Below, piece by piece: positions 37,935 to 50,950 of a DNA stretch of 64,000 bases; the stretch's first letter is position 1, and each line of letters begins with the position of its first letter. The stretch covers positions 62,001 through 126,000 of the forward strand of contig JAVXUO010003087.1 in NCBI GenBank assembly GCA_033065855.1, read 5' to 3'. The position numbers and the translations under genes were made by a program. Source of the DNA: Escallonia rubra (lineage: Eukaryota; Streptophyta; Magnoliopsida; Escalloniales; Escalloniaceae). The notes under the pieces were generated by a model that saw only the letters and a list, made by a program, of their open reading frames with translations, made no database searches and had not been told where the DNA came from.

Positions 37935-38916
37935 TAGTATAGATAAGAAGTCAAAGAGCCTACATTTAAAGTGCATGTCGAATTCCTTTAACCTGGGGTC
38001 TTGTGTTAGGGTGAGTGTTTAGTGCCAAGAGACGTAGCATATTACGTCTACTCACTAATAATAAAGATTTGCACCCAAAAAAAAAATTAATGATAAAGAT
38101 AAGATCGAGGTCCCTGTCAAGAAAGGCTCAGTTTTTGTTGCAAACACTATGTTTTGTTCGAAGAATTTGTTTTTGTTTCAAACACTGTACTTATCATTCG
38201 AAGAATTTGTTTTTGTTTCAAACACTGTACTTATCATTAGGGCTTCAAATGTGTACATATAGCGTGCTCCCTCAATAACATTCCGTCCATAACAAAGGAG
38301 TTTGCTGAGATAGATCTAATGGCGTTCCATATAGACTATTACTATTATGTGTGGTTTGAGAAACTTTGCTACATGTTTTTGTTTTTTCACACTTCTTTCC
38401 CTGCAATGCAGATAACTGCTTACGAGTTAGTTTCTCTATGTATCTACGCGGCTGCTTTCATCTTGATGTGGTACGTAACATCCAAGGTGGCTGCGTGGCA
38501 AGTGGGCATCAACCCTTGTAGTCTCTGCGGCGCTTGTGTGAGTGCTTTCATCGATTAGTGCAATAAATATGATATATATCACGATTGTTTTCTTCCGCAC
38601 CAATCATCATAAATTAATTAAAACTTTTATGGTTACTGTTGCAGAAAGAGAGAGTCGACGATGCTGATGATTTGGAGGAAGTGATCCTCGAAGGCGGCGA
38701 GGATCTAGAGAAATCTCCGGTGGCCAATGGAGATTTGAAGGAAGAACTTCTCAAAAAGTGAAGAATTTAAGAAGGCAAAACAAGGAGGGAGATACAGCTA
38801 GCATATACCCGTTTCTTTAAAAAATTGCCATTAGCGGGCGTAACTAGTTTTTTTTTAAGTACTTTGTTCTTTCTTTCATATGTTGGATAATTAGTTTTAA
38901 ACTTAATCTAGCTTCA
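37935..38916 (+). repeat. Module R, copy 3, with 3' exons of an unknown gene
   Basis: A candidate exon at 38412-38537 (after a CAG acceptor, before a GTGAGT donor) encodes a membrane-spanning segment and GINPCSLCGAC. The last exon, 38645-38761, follows TTGCAG and encodes an acidic then lysine-rich tail ending in TGA. The phases match. The frame also extends upstream to an ATG at 38319, so it may be one longer exon. This and copy 2 are the least damaged; the protein is not recognised. Confidence 0.6.
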
Positions 38917-39884
38917 CGTCCTATTCTGGTTACTAAAGTTCATCACATATCAGGCTGGACGTTGCATGTGTCTCATAATTTTCAAGTTTTTTAATTTCAA
39001 GGTAGCCTACAGGCTGCAAAATTTGAATTAAGCTTCAAGATTATCTACTCTCAATCTCCACGTTAAATGAGGTGTGACCTTTCATGTTGCTTCTTATTCT
39101 TGTGGACTCATGCTCCTAATGGAGATGAGCCCATCGAGTGCCACCAGATATACAAGAGTCTAAGACGAGCTTGACTTGGTGGTCCAATGATTGGGTTGGT
39201 GGTCCATTAATTGGGTAGGGAGAAGAAGAAGAAATACATTAGGGATCATAAATATTGCCACAGTAAAGCGATTCCAATAACTTAAAGGGCCCAAAAGGTA
39301 TAATATTGTCTTGCCTCTACCTTGGACCGGATTACAACCGACAATCTGAGAGTCTAAACTTGACAGTAGCAGCAACGAAAGGTCGAACTATTCAACTTTT
39401 ACCGGAAATTTTGCTGTAGGCAACGTTGGTGGTACGAGATAAAGCTTCCATCATATTATATTCACAACTATGTAACACTCACTTTAGTGTATGGTCGCAT
39501 TAAAAAACTAAAATCGTGGATCATATATTCGTATTAAGATACGAAAAAATCAACCAAGGTAACATAAATGAAGAAGACTATATCGGACGCAACCTTCCAG
39601 TACAATATCGGTGATGTGAGTCACAGGTCAATCCAACCTTCCATAGGACATTTTTGGCCCTCACCCACTTCCCATCATATCCGGCGGTTACCACTAGCCA
39701 GAATTGCAACGGCCGGTTGGAACTATAACTGTGTCCAAAATGGCAAAATTTATACACAAAAAAAAAAATACTGTGATTATGACTCGAATAATTATGTTTA
39801 CATACACTTGAATAAATTCACACGAGTCTCGGCTTGGGTTGTCCGTTGCGTAATATTGTTAGAGCAAAGTACATTTTCATATAT
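38917..39884 (+). repeat. Module S, copy with the empty element P/Q insertion site
   Basis: From 39037 it is nearly identical to 30908-31756. The sequence GCTTCAAGATTATCTAC at 39032-39048 is the unoccupied form of the target used by elements P and Q. Confidence 0.85.
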
Positions 39885-40784
39885 AAGAAGTCAGAAAGCC
39901 TACACTTAAAGTGCATGTCGAATTCCTTTAACTTGGGGTCTTGTGTTAGGGTGAGTGTTTAGTGCCCAGAGACGTAGCATATTACGTCTACTTACTAATA
40001 ATAAAGATAAGAACGAGGTCCCTATCAAGAAAGGCAGATGAATTAGTTTTTGTTGCAAACACTATGTTTTGTTCGAAGAATTTGTTTTTGTTTCAAACAC
40101 TGTAATTATCATTAGGGCTTCAGATGTGTACATGTATTGTGCTCTCTCAACAACGTTCTGTTCATAACAAAGGAGTTTGCAGAGATAGATCTAATGGCGT
40201 TCCATATAGACTATTACTATTTTGTGTGGTTTGAGAAACTTTGCTACATATTTTTGTTTTTTCACACTTCTTTCCCTGCAATGCAGATAACTGCTTAGGA
40301 GTTAGTTTCTCTATGTATCTACGCGGGTGCTTTCATCTCGATGTGGTACGTAACATCCAAGGTGGCTGCGTGGCAAGTGGGCATCAACCCTTGTAGTCTC
40401 TGCGGCGCTTGTGTGAGTGCTTTCATCGATTAGTGCAATAAATATGATATATATCACGATTGTTTTCTTCCGCACCAATCATCATAAATTAATTAAGACG
40501 TTTATGGCTACTGTTGCAGAAAGAGAGAGCCGACGATGCTGATGATTTGAAGGAAATGATCCTCGAAGGCGTCGAGGATCCAGAGAAATCTTCGGTGGCC
40601 AATGGAGATTTGAAGGAAGAACTTCTCAAAAAGTGAAGAATTTAAGAAGGCAAAACAAGGAGGGAGATACAGCTAGCATATACTCGTTTCTTTAAAAAAT
40701 TGCCGTTAGCGGGCGTAACTAGTTTTTTTTTAAGTACTTTGTTCTTTCTTTCATATGTCGGATAATTAGTTTTAAACTTAATCT
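39885..40784 (+). repeat. Module R, copy 4, exon with nonsense change
   Basis: Same layout as copy 3, but the codon after ATAACTGCT reads TAG, where the other copies read TAC. The open segment is therefore broken. Confidence 0.75.
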
Positions 40785-41842
40785 AGCTTCACTACCCTTT
40801 GCGAATGTCTTACGTATATTTTGGCACGTTAAAAAGTAGATTGAGTGTACCTCTTAAATTGAATTAATGTCCAAAGTGAATGTTCTTAACTCAATCTTCT
40901 TTTTATTAGCAACAATTTTTTCTATATGTATCAACTATCAAAGTAGTAGTGGATTTTTTATTTTTTATTAGCAACAATTTTTTCTTTATATATCAACTAT
41001 CAAAGTAGTTGTGGATTTTTTTATTATTTATGAAAAATAACCCACTGCAGATTGTATAGCAACTATAGTTGAAAGTTGATACCAATAATGTTAGTATGTT
41101 AAAGTTTTGTTGCCATTGTTAATAGCACATAGCTTCAATTCCTTTCTTGAGTGGCCAAAAATTGCCACATGTATATATAGTTCAAAGGCACGTGTGGATA
41201 ATATGATTTTATAATTACACTGTGATGCCATGAAAAACATTCAGAGACAATGTGTTACAACTTTCAAGTAAATACATATTACATCTCATCTCCCTATCAC
41301 GATATTATCCATCATTATTGCTTTGAAATAAACAACAAATAACTGTTTTATTTTTTCATATCGTGACACATTTATTTTAGTCTAAAATATATAAAGTTTA
41401 ACAATCACCAAGTTTTTTATCCTTTGTGTCGAGAAGGAGCTCTAAACTAACATGTGATCCGTCACAATTTTTTAATAATGTAATCATGTGCCTTTTCTTT
41501 CATTTTGACTTGTAGAAGCATAATTTCAATTGAAAAACAAAGAACATAAAACATGGTGGAGAAATGGTATGCAAAAGAAATGCAAGTTATGTTACTTTTA
41601 AGATTTATTTGTCAAATAAGTAAAAGAGGGAACACCTCTCAGATATTTAATTAGCAATTAATTGTATATTAGTAATTCTTAGACTTTATCAGGGAAAATC
41701 ATTTGGCCCATACGTATGGTCCAGATAATTTCTAAGTTTTCATACTTCTGAAAGTAGTATAGTGGATCTTGATATCCACTTTATGTTAAAAAGACTTTGA
41801 AATATTTCAATGTAACAGTTATATAGCAATAATACGATAGCA
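40785..41842 (+). repeat. Module U, copy 2
   Basis: Direct duplicate of 34347-35460. It contains its own short duplication (ATTAGCAACAATTTTTTCT, near 40907 and 40968). Confidence 0.85.
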
Positions 41843-42769
41843 AAGTACAACAGCATAACCCAGAAGGGAGAAGGAAAAAAAAGGAGTGAAAATATGTGGC
41901 CTTTATAACATTAACATATGAAGCATGTTGCTTCCTACAACAAGTTTGGAGTAATATATAATATCTCAATCTTTTCTTGGACTTGTGACTTCATTACCGT
42001 ATGGTATATTGAGAGGGGAATATATAAATTGAGAGATAGATATATACATGCATAAAGAGATAACTATAAAGAGATACATTCTTTGTTCTGCCAGAATTTG
42101 AAAAGGTTAAAATGTTTTCAATTGATTTGGACATAGGATATACAAGTGGAGAGATGAAGAGTCTACTGTGACCATAATTAAATTCATTGATTCATTCTTA
42201 TAGCCAAGGATAGAGATGGCATTGAGAAATTTTGTAAGGATAATTTTGACCAAAAAATAATTTACGCATATTCACACTCACAATAGTAGTATAGATATTG
42301 TCAGAATAAATTTTTTTTTTTTTTTTGGGCAGGCATATTAGAGTTTTTATTGTAATATTGTCTGGATTTAGAGAAATATAACCTCAAATTTAAAGATATT
42401 TGGATCCAAATTGACTAATTTTTTCAAATGGATAACTTTTTTAAATAGACGCAAACGAATAAACCAACTAAACTGAAGGATAACAGTTCGATTTATGATT
42501 TGACTCCCAATCCGAACCGTACTCACCCTATCCGTTCATCAATATCGGTCTTCCTAATTATTACTTGTAAGTGGATCTATTGCTCTAGATTGACACTCGT
42601 TGAGAGCAATAGGTAGTGCTAATTGTAACATCAACCTCGCTCTTACTACGCTATTCTACACAAACTCACACATTGTAAAGTATATGGAGTACTGGTATTC
42701 CAAGAGTGGCATTGCCATACTCTTATATGTGGTCATCTTTTGCAAGAGAGAAACAACCTTTATCAACTA
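41843..42769. other. AT-rich spacer left of the LINE remnant
   Basis: No gene or transposon terminus was recognised. A poly-T run lies near 42307-42326. Confidence 0.5.
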
Positions 42770-45180
42770 GTGCACTACTTCTCTCTCCAACTCGGTATTC
42801 CTGTCCACAGTTCGGCAGGCATTTATTTAAGGACTTCTTTTGATATTGTCATTCACCGCACATCCTTCTTCTGATCTCTTGTGCTCGCATTCAAAACCGT
42901 TGTTCAGGATGTGGAAAAGTTTTCTTCTTAATAAAGTTGACCGCGCAACACTCATCAAATCAGTTCTCAGCTCCCTTCTATCCTTTCATATGCAAGCAAT
43001 CTTTTTTCCCGTTAAGGTATGCAAAACCATAGACTCCATTTTCGCCCGCTTCTGGTGGTCAGGTAACCACCTCTTTCGAGGTATCCATTGGATAAGTTGG
43101 CGAACCTTATATGGTCCTCAATCCAACGGTGGTCTCGGTTTCCGGTCCTCGCACTATCTCAATAAAGCTCTCCTTGCCAAGACCAGTTGGCGTATTTTAG
43201 AGACACCCTCATGTCTCCTCCAGGGATGGCAATGAGGCGGGTCGGATGCGGATCTGCTAAAATCCGAACCCGCCCCGCTACCCCTGAAATCCTGCCCCGC
43301 GCCGGGTTCCGTAACCTTAATACCACATCCGACACCCTAACATACTTTAGAAAACCCATCCCCGCCCCACCCCACCCAAACCCAGCAGGTCAGTCAGTCG
43401 CGATTCTTCCAATCTTGCTTCCAATGGCAGAAGATTCAGTCACGGCCGGTGGCCGGTAGGGAAGCTTGGCAGTAGATCACGGTAGACCAATATACTCATA
43501 TGGCAGTGATCACGGCGGCGACGGCTTGCTGATGATCGAAAACCATCATCATAGCGGCGACGGCTTGCTGATGAACGACACCGACGGCTTGCTAATGAAC
43601 GACACCAATGTTGTTGGGTCAGTCGTCGACAGTGCCTTTATGGCGGTCGCACGTCAGTCGCCGACGGGGGTAGAGAAAAAGGAGGCACCACGATGGGGAG
43701 AGAAGGAGTTGCCGACGGCAGAAGAAAATTAGGGTGAAGAACTGAAGCGGCACCAAGTTGTCGGTAGAGAGTGAGAGATGATTGGAAATTAGGGTTGGGG
43801 AATGGGGATGATAAGGATATGTTATATACATGTGGGATGGACGGCTAGGATTAAAGGGTGAATAGGGTTAGTGTACCGAGCCGGGAGCGGGTCGCGGGGC
43901 GGTTTGGACTAAATACCATACCCGCCCCTAACCCGTTGCGAATTTTTTTAAAAAAATCATACCCGCCCTGTGGCCCGGTCAAAGTAAAAAAAACACCCGC
44001 TCCTATAGGAGCGGGGCGGGGCGGGTAACCGCCGATTGCAGGTCTTTTTGCCATCCCCAGTCTCCTCTCTATTCTTCTTCGTTCAAAATACTGCCTCCGG
44101 TCACATTTTCTCAAGGTACAAACCACTTCAAGGGCATCATGGGGATACTCCCAATCTCCTAACCTGACAGACAATCCCACTAATTTAGAATCTACATCTT
44201 GGAACCAAATATGGAAACTGCCTCTTCCTCTCAAAATGCAATTCTTTGTGTGGCAACTGTCATGGAAATCGGCTACCGTTACTGAGTGCTTTGTGCCACA
44301 GGGGCGTCAGAATAAGCACCTCTTGTTCTTTATGTCACCAAGAAACTGAAACATCAGGTCACCTGTTTTACTCATGTCCGGCCCTCAAATGTATTTGGTT
44401 TGGGAGTGGCCTAGGCATTCGTACGTCTATACTCATTCTCTCTTTTAAAGAATGGTTAATAGCCGGATTCATCGTCCAACAGATCCTCCTAACCACTCTG
44501 CATATTCCCAAATTTTATTCTTCTTTATTCTATGGCATATCTGGCTATTTCGCAACGAAAGCATTTTTCAATCTTCATCAAACCATAATCCCTTACGCAT
44601 CATTGCTCAATCTGTTGAGCTCTCTTCTCATTTGATCAAGCAACAGCATATGAATAAGCACAACTCTCTTCCCCTATCCCTAAATTCCCGCCAACCTGCA
44701 AGACCACATATTATTACCACCTCTCTTAAACACTCCACCCTTTTTCTCAAAATGCCTCGCCCAGGCATTCCCCTTTCCCAAATCCTCATAACCTTACTTC
44801 CACTTATATATTCTTTTATGCGGCTTTCAAAGGACATCCCGAATAGCTCATTTGTGGATAACAGCCAAAACAGGTGTAGGGTTGATCTTGGAACAGCACT
44901 CTCAAACTTTTCTATCTCATTCACCGCAGGAAGCTGATGCGCTCTCTTTACTCCTTGCTTGTAAATGGGCGTCACAACATTCTTACAGTAATATTACTTT
45001 ACTTTCTAATTCGGCTTTTCTTCATTCTCAGATCACAAGACATGAGGGTATGATAGTCAGGATGCAGCCCATCTTTTTTTTATATCTATCAGACTTGTAG
45101 TCTGTTCCACAGATGCTACATCACTACTGATTTGACCGATGCCTCTACAACTATCTGAACTTCATTTTGTCAGTATTCAC
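42770..45180 (+). pseudogene. LINE (non-LTR retrotransposon) remnant: RT C-terminus, zf-RVT, RNase H
   Basis: Frame 42840-43220 shows TLIKSVLSS, FARFWWSG and GGLGFRSSHYLNKALLAKTSW, typical of plant LINE reverse transcriptase ends. After the hAT insertion, KLPLPLKMQFFVWQ and the zinc-binding CSLCHQETETSGHLFYSCP (44213-44400) mark zf-RVT. An RNase H-like segment with EADALSLLLACKWA lies at 44880-45100. Several frameshifts separate these parts and the 5' half is missing. Dead element. Confidence 0.88.
43221..44059. mobile_element. hAT-like element inserted in the LINE remnant
   Basis: The ends are CAGGGATGGCAA and TTGCCATCCCCA, flanked by the 8-bp duplication GTCTCCTC at 43213-43220 and 44060-44067. 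The subterminal GGCGGG/CCCGCC clusters are inverted. No transposase is seen in 839 bp. Confidence 0.9.
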
Positions 45181-45337
45181 TCCTTCAGATGGTTTTTTTG
45201 CGATTGGAGACATTGCCGTCAACATACCAGGATATATGTAGCATATAGAAATAATTTTGTGCTACAGCAACGTGACAGGATGTGGTTTCCGCTGTGACTA
45301 AAATTTTCTCTTTTGATTGTAAATATTCTTGTCTCAG

Positions 45338-45964
45338 TTTTTTTTTTTTTTTTTGTAATAAGATAATTGCATTGATATGAAAAGATACATAGTTCAAGAG
45401 AGCAGGGGATACCGGCCTTAGGGCCATACAACATATATAATAAAAAAGAGTATGGAAATACAAATACAGTAAACACCATAAGTATCTATGCCATTCCATC
45501 ATGGCCAGGACTCATCGCCGTAGGTAGCCAATGACCCAATCCTAGTAGACTGTCAATCGGGCTTGGCAAGCAAAAAGAGCTAGAGCCCGGGCTTCCTTCG
45601 CTAGATGAGGGTCTGCCCTGGCAATACTATAATGATGGAATTCCTTAACTATATGACAAAAGTCATAAATAATAGGTACAACCGTGTCAATGATATGCTC
45701 AGATCCCAACATCTGGTTCAGCAGAAAAGAAGACATTGTTAGTACATGGATATGAAAAAAACTATGTTTCAAAGCCCATGTAGACGTATAAAGTATGCAA
45801 TGTGCGAGAGCAATATATAGGTCCGACGACACAGCTGAGAAGGAAGCCGAGCCACACCGGATATTATTGGTGTAGCAAGAGAGACCGATACTAACCCTAA
45901 AGCGAGAGGGATCAAAACATGCATGGATGATCATTGTAATCTTGGGGATCAGGCTACAGGGCAC
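45338..45964 (-). mobile_element. Second LINE 3' end, opposite orientation, with poly-A
   Basis: On the minus strand the sequence ends GCAATTATCTTATTAC followed by an A-tail (T-run near 45338-45355), the usual end of plant LINEs. Upstream, a 140-codon frame (45964-45542) resembles the C-terminal end of a LINE RNase H domain, including SIARADPHLAKEA. Confidence 0.7.
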
Positions 45965-46202
45965 GGTGATTGGTTAAAATGAATGTTAAAAGGACCTACA
46001 TGTTTGTTAGTGAGGGTGGATATATGTTGTGGTGAACAGTTGGGTTGTGGTAAAATCCTAGGTGATGTGGGTAGTTTATGCATGTGAGTGTAAATTAAAT
46101 TAGACAGTTATATAATTTTCTATAATATAGGGAGTGAGGTGAAGGGGACTGGCCGAAACTTTGTACTCCTTTCTTGATGAAATGCAGTTCTATCTTTAAA
46201 AC

Positions 46203-46205
<3 letters not shown>

Positions 46206-46267
<62 letters not shown>
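46206..46267. repeat. (AT)n microsatellite
   Basis: About 31 uninterrupted AT units. Confidence 0.97.
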
Positions 46268-46269
<2 letters not shown>

Positions 46270-46274
<5 letters not shown>

Positions 46275-46436
46275 ACGAGTCATCTCCTACAACGTTGCGA
46301 AATGGCTTATGGTTCTGGTCATTACCACTTGCACTACGAAGACTGTCAAGCGTCCTGAGAGGGTGATGGCTGATGGGGGGTGTTATTCGGGGAGGCTATG
46401 CCCAGCATGCAGCTGGGTCGTTGCTGTAAACTAGAC
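46270..46436 (+). pseudogene. Fragment of unidentified coding-like sequence (copy b)
   Basis: Matches the 3' part of 57856-58250, starting at TCTCCTACAACGTTG. Only the end is present, after the microsatellite. Unidentified. Confidence 0.4.
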
Positions 46437-46439
46437 ATA

Positions 46440-47690
46440 TCTGGGCAAGCATGGCGTGCTTTTCCAGAATCGTTGTGGATTTCTTACGTTGCTTACTTGC
46501 ACAGGGAGGTTGGCGAAGGCGATCTTTATATGAAGCATATTATTAGCCTTGCACAGGGAGGTTGGTGAAGGCGATCTTTATATGAAGCATATTATTAGCT
46601 GTATACTCTTATACTCGGAAGATCTATATACATATCGGTTTGTCTTAAGAGCTCTATTAATGTCAAGCTACAGACCCCTTTAAGTTCTTATTTGGTCATC
46701 GCAAATGAACATCATAATTCTGGGCCATGAGGCAGCGGGTTACTATAAACCACACGGGAGGGGAAGCGTGAAAGTGGAGCCAAACTTGCTCGATCTGTAC
46801 CCTCAATTCATCTTAGTGGGAGCCCATGCGTAAATAAGGGCAGGGTGCGTGTAGCTACCGGCCTTTCATACACCGCGTGCGCCCTTGTAAAACTCCTAAC
46901 ATGGCCACGTACTAATATTGTGGAAGCCAAGTGGTTTCTCTGCAAAAAACATGAAATACTTTCTCCAACCATGACTTTAACCATCTCTAACTGAAGACTA
47001 CAACAGACTTGTAGAACTATGGCCGCATACTAATATTGTGGACGCCCACTTTCCATTTTGGGTAAGCGGTATTACTGTAAAAAAACACGAGAAAACTTTC
47101 TACAATCATCCTCAACCATCTCTGACTAAAGACTGTTGGCAAGACATCTACGGTGACAGCAATAATATCTTCAGCTGCGCAGAGCCATGTTGCCTTGCTT
47201 AGTAACTGTACAATATATAATACTAATGATTCCTACAGATTGCAAAAGCCGCTTTTGATGCAATTAATCATCACTTCAAAGGTTATGAAAGTGAGCTTTA
47301 ATCAATTAGTCCTATGCGTTTGCAGTTGGCAAGATCCCCCATAATAAAAACCCAGAACTCAGAAGCAACCAATCCACAACTGATTACTTCCACCTCAAAA
47401 CTCAGAAGCAACCAATGCACAACTGAATACTTCCCAACCCTGATGGTGCCAATAATCAGCAAATATCACACAAGGCACATGAATGAGAACCAATATCAAG
47501 AAAGCAAACAGAATTTTCATAAAAGATTTCCAAGCATAAGCCCATGTCATTCATCCACCACAACTCCTTTGTCTCCATTAAATCACATGGACAGGTTGTA
47601 AGAGCAAAAGGAACCCAAATATCTACGTACCCGAAGTTCATAGCATCTAACATAATTATATAGCAGTCCTAAAGCAATATCAACATAACT
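46440..47690. repeat. SKP1 3'-flank block, copy b
   Basis: Shared with 35461-36730 and 58250-59440. It contains a private ~57-bp tandem duplication near 46498-46611 (GCACAGGGAGGTTGG twice). Confidence 0.8.
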
Positions 47691-49083
47691 TCACTCAAAG
47701 GCCCAAGCATTCTCCCTGCGGACTTCCTCTTCTTCCTCTGGAGTGAAATCGTTCTTGATGTTAAATGTCTTGCGGATCTCTTCCGGAGTCTTCCCCTTGA
47801 TCATGTCTGCAACAGTTTGACATGTCAGGTCCAGCAGAGACTTGATGTTCAGATAGTTTGCTGCCTGCATAAGAGATCAAAGCCAACCATCACTATACAG
47901 GTAATAAACCAAAAGCAAAGGGCCACTACATAGATAATACAACAAAAAAAGAAGAAGAGAAGCACTCTAAACATTCAACAGCTGCCTTGTGAAATATAAA
48001 AACGTAAGAGCTGCAACAGACACAGCCAAACAGGTAATATTAGCTTAATTGCGCAAGAGAGATTCAATCAGGAGAGAAGGATCAGACACCAGATTCTAAA
48101 AATCAAATTCCAATAAACATAATTCAGAGTTAAACCCAGGGTCAAGTTCTATTTATGCTTTCAATAGTAAAATCAATACAGAATTAGTCACGGTTGAACT
48201 CAGGGTCAAGATTGATATCGTGCTCTCACTGTTAACGAAAATACACAAATTTCTCTAGTCACAATTAAACACAGGTCAAGTTTTGCTCATGCTTTCACTG
48301 GTAACGACAATACACAAGTATAACGCAGGTATCAGCCATATAACATAAACTAGGAAGATTTAAATCCCAGTTATGTCCCAAGGTCAATAAACAATTAAAA
48401 AGGAAGATTTCAGTCCCATTCATGTGTTCAAAAACACCCTAAGTTGATTACCACCATACAATCATATAAATTGGCTGCCCAAACGGCTAATATGGTAACA
48501 GTTTACAATAATCATAAAACCCACGGCAACAAAGATTTAGTGTCATAACCATATGTTACATCATACAAATCAGAGAAGGAAAGGGGTAAAACTGTGGTAA
48601 TGGGATGAAGGGCAAAAGGGTCAATAACGCAGATCTCATGTATAACCATATAGATCGATCAACCGAAGAGTTAAGATGATAATAATCGACATAAATCATA
48701 AACCCACAAAAAAACATACAGATCAGCAACAAGTAATAAAGGGCAAAAACGGCAACAAAAGAAGAGGATCAAGGGCGAGAGGGTCAAACCAGGATGAGAT
48801 CAAAAAGGGTGCCCTGGTCAACTTTCGCGAACTCGGCGTCGAAGGCCTTGAGGTCGTCCTCGGAAGACTTGTCGTCAGACTTTGGGGTGTGGACATGCTT
48901 CTTGCAGTACTCAATGACCTTGGCCAGGATCTTGCTCGTCACGTTCGGCAGCGGGATGCTCGTGTTGGCGCAGTCGTCCTCGATCATGTGCTTTATCGTC
49001 TGCGACTCCACCGCCACCGCCTCCTCCACCTCGAACGTCTCCCCGTCCGAGCTCTTCAGGACGATCATCTTCGATGAAGCCAT
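47691..49083 (-). CDS. SKP1: SKP1-like protein (SCF ubiquitin ligase adaptor), copy b
   Basis: Two exons, 49083-48790 and 47864-47691, join in phase to 155 codons; the 925-bp intron is GT-AG. SKP1 links F-box proteins to cullin 1 in SCF ubiquitin ligases, in nucleus and cytosol. Visible: the BTB/POZ-like N-terminus ([19 protein letters not shown]), [20 protein letters not shown], then the dimerisation/F-box binding region [20 protein letters not shown] and [16 protein letters not shown], ending with the conserved acidic run and WAFE. Length is normal (155-160). It keeps family-typical residues better than copy c, and is the best candidate for the functional gene. A TATA box lies 136 bases before the ATG. 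Confidence 0.95.
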
Positions 49084-49218
49084 GATCTTGAATGGTTTTT
49101 CTTGGATTTGAAACCCTAACCCTATGAGAGAGAAAGAGGGGCGAGTGGGCGACGGCAAAATAAAGAGGAAAAAGAAGCGAATGAGGTAAGAGGGATATCT
49201 TTTAGGGTAAAGGCTGGT

Positions 49219-49226
49219 ATTTATAG
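49219..49226 (-). promoter_or_regulatory. TATA box of SKP1 copy b
   Basis: On the minus strand TATAAATA, within TCCTCTATAAATACCAGCC. The same box precedes copy c. Confidence 0.75.
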
Positions 49227-49229
49227 AGG

Positions 49230-50640
49230 AGCCCCGGATGGTGCTTGTTTCCGAGTTACGGGAGTAATTGGAGATTTACCTGTTTTCAACCCCCACCGAC
49301 TTACTATTATATAAATCTCAATAAATTTAGTCGTGTTGTAATTCCTTGTATAGCGACAATTATTATCGTTACATATTTTAAGTAATTTTTTCTGCTCACT
49401 GTTTTAATAACAATTCTTAACAGTACTTTTCATCGCCATAAAATAAAACGCACTAAAAAACTATTCAGCAATAATCAATTGTCACTATATAAAAGTTTGT
49501 AAATATCTTTCTAGAACTTGAATGACAGTTAAACCGTTCTGAAAGACCCCGGCGGAGAATAATGAGATGGCACGTTTTGGTTGGTAGTTTAAATATGAAA
49601 AAGTTTTGGCCGGATTGTAGAGAGATAGCTACAAACCTTATATTGATAATTAATGATCATTAGTTAATGATGTTGGGCTAACCAGCCTTGAGAAGAAATA
49701 TAAATCGTTAAGGAGAGTTTTTCTTTTTTAGCAGTATTAAGGGATGACAATTTATTCGCTAAACGTTTTTTTTTTTCTGTTTTCAAAATGTAGAATGCTT
49801 TCTAGTAAACTACGCCTTAAACATCAATATCATAAAACGTTTATGCTCGCCATAGAGAGACTCTTTTACTTATTGGACTTTTTATTGACCGATTCACACT
49901 TCAATAACTTTTTATGCTGCTTTTAGACGTAGATTCAACCTCATTTGGATCCTAAATTCTAGTGTCAACTGCAATTGTGGATTGTAATCCCTATAGGTAC
50001 AATGAGCTATGTAGCAAATTTTCCTAATTAATACTTGTTAAATGTAATTTGTGACATTTTCATAAATAAAAATTAGTGACAAATCTTAATAGCATTTCTT
50101 TAACGTCCCTGATTAAATATCACTAATCAGAGTTAGTGGCCCCTGTAACAGCATTTTCTCAAGATCACCTTTTGGAACTTTAACGTAGACTGCCAATAAT
50201 ATACCGTGACATTTTCATTGCACACGTGTGAATAAGAAAACAACCCAATTGGGTTCGGCAACCGTTGACTCAGTACAGTGCGGTAACCACGGGTGAGTTG
50301 GGTGATGAACATTCTTCTTCTTGTACAGAATGGAAAGAAACAAGTCCTCTCAGAAACTTAAACAAGCGAAATCAAGAAATGCTTAGAACTCCAACTACCC
50401 TTAAGATGATTTTGGCAGTCATTTCATGGCTAACTGTGTAACTTGCATAAGCATAGCTACTAAATAACAAAATTTATTCTTTCACCTTCCTCTAACCATG
50501 TTCTTTAACAACATTAGATACCATCAATTTCCACAAATATCAGTTGGGCTGGTTGAACAAGACATATTGCTATAGATCTCAGTTCACAAGGATACCGATA
50601 ATCACTTATAAGCACTGATGGTACTGATAATCAACTGACA
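49230..50640. other. SKP1 copy b upstream region and spacer to HPR1
   Basis: The part 49340-49965 is duplicated at 62263-62890 upstream of copy c. The rest is AT-rich. No gene was seen. Confidence 0.55.
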
Positions 50641-50950
50641 AGTACAAATTTGTTACAGCCTTACAGGTCAAGGTTGCAAAGATAAACCATAGCCTTGACT
50701 CTTTTCTGTCCTCCATGCACTAATGCACACTCGTAAGAACAAAATAGATGGAAAGCCGTTGTAGGTCCTTATATCTGACAGGATTATGAAGCCACTAGGT
50801 ATAAGATGATGCAGCAAATATGCGACACCATTAGCATCCTTGAGAGGCAGATACATGCCATTACTAAAACTTGATCTGTTAACCTCTAACATTCTCAAAT
50901 GATGTGCATTATCTACACCAAGAGGCCTGTAGGTGATCAATCGTCCACGC

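Noticed and set aside
43466..43732. 88-codon frame inside the hAT element at 43.2 kb as a gene
   Set aside because: It is a repetitive Asp/Gly/Leu translation of an internal short repeat; no homology was recognised.
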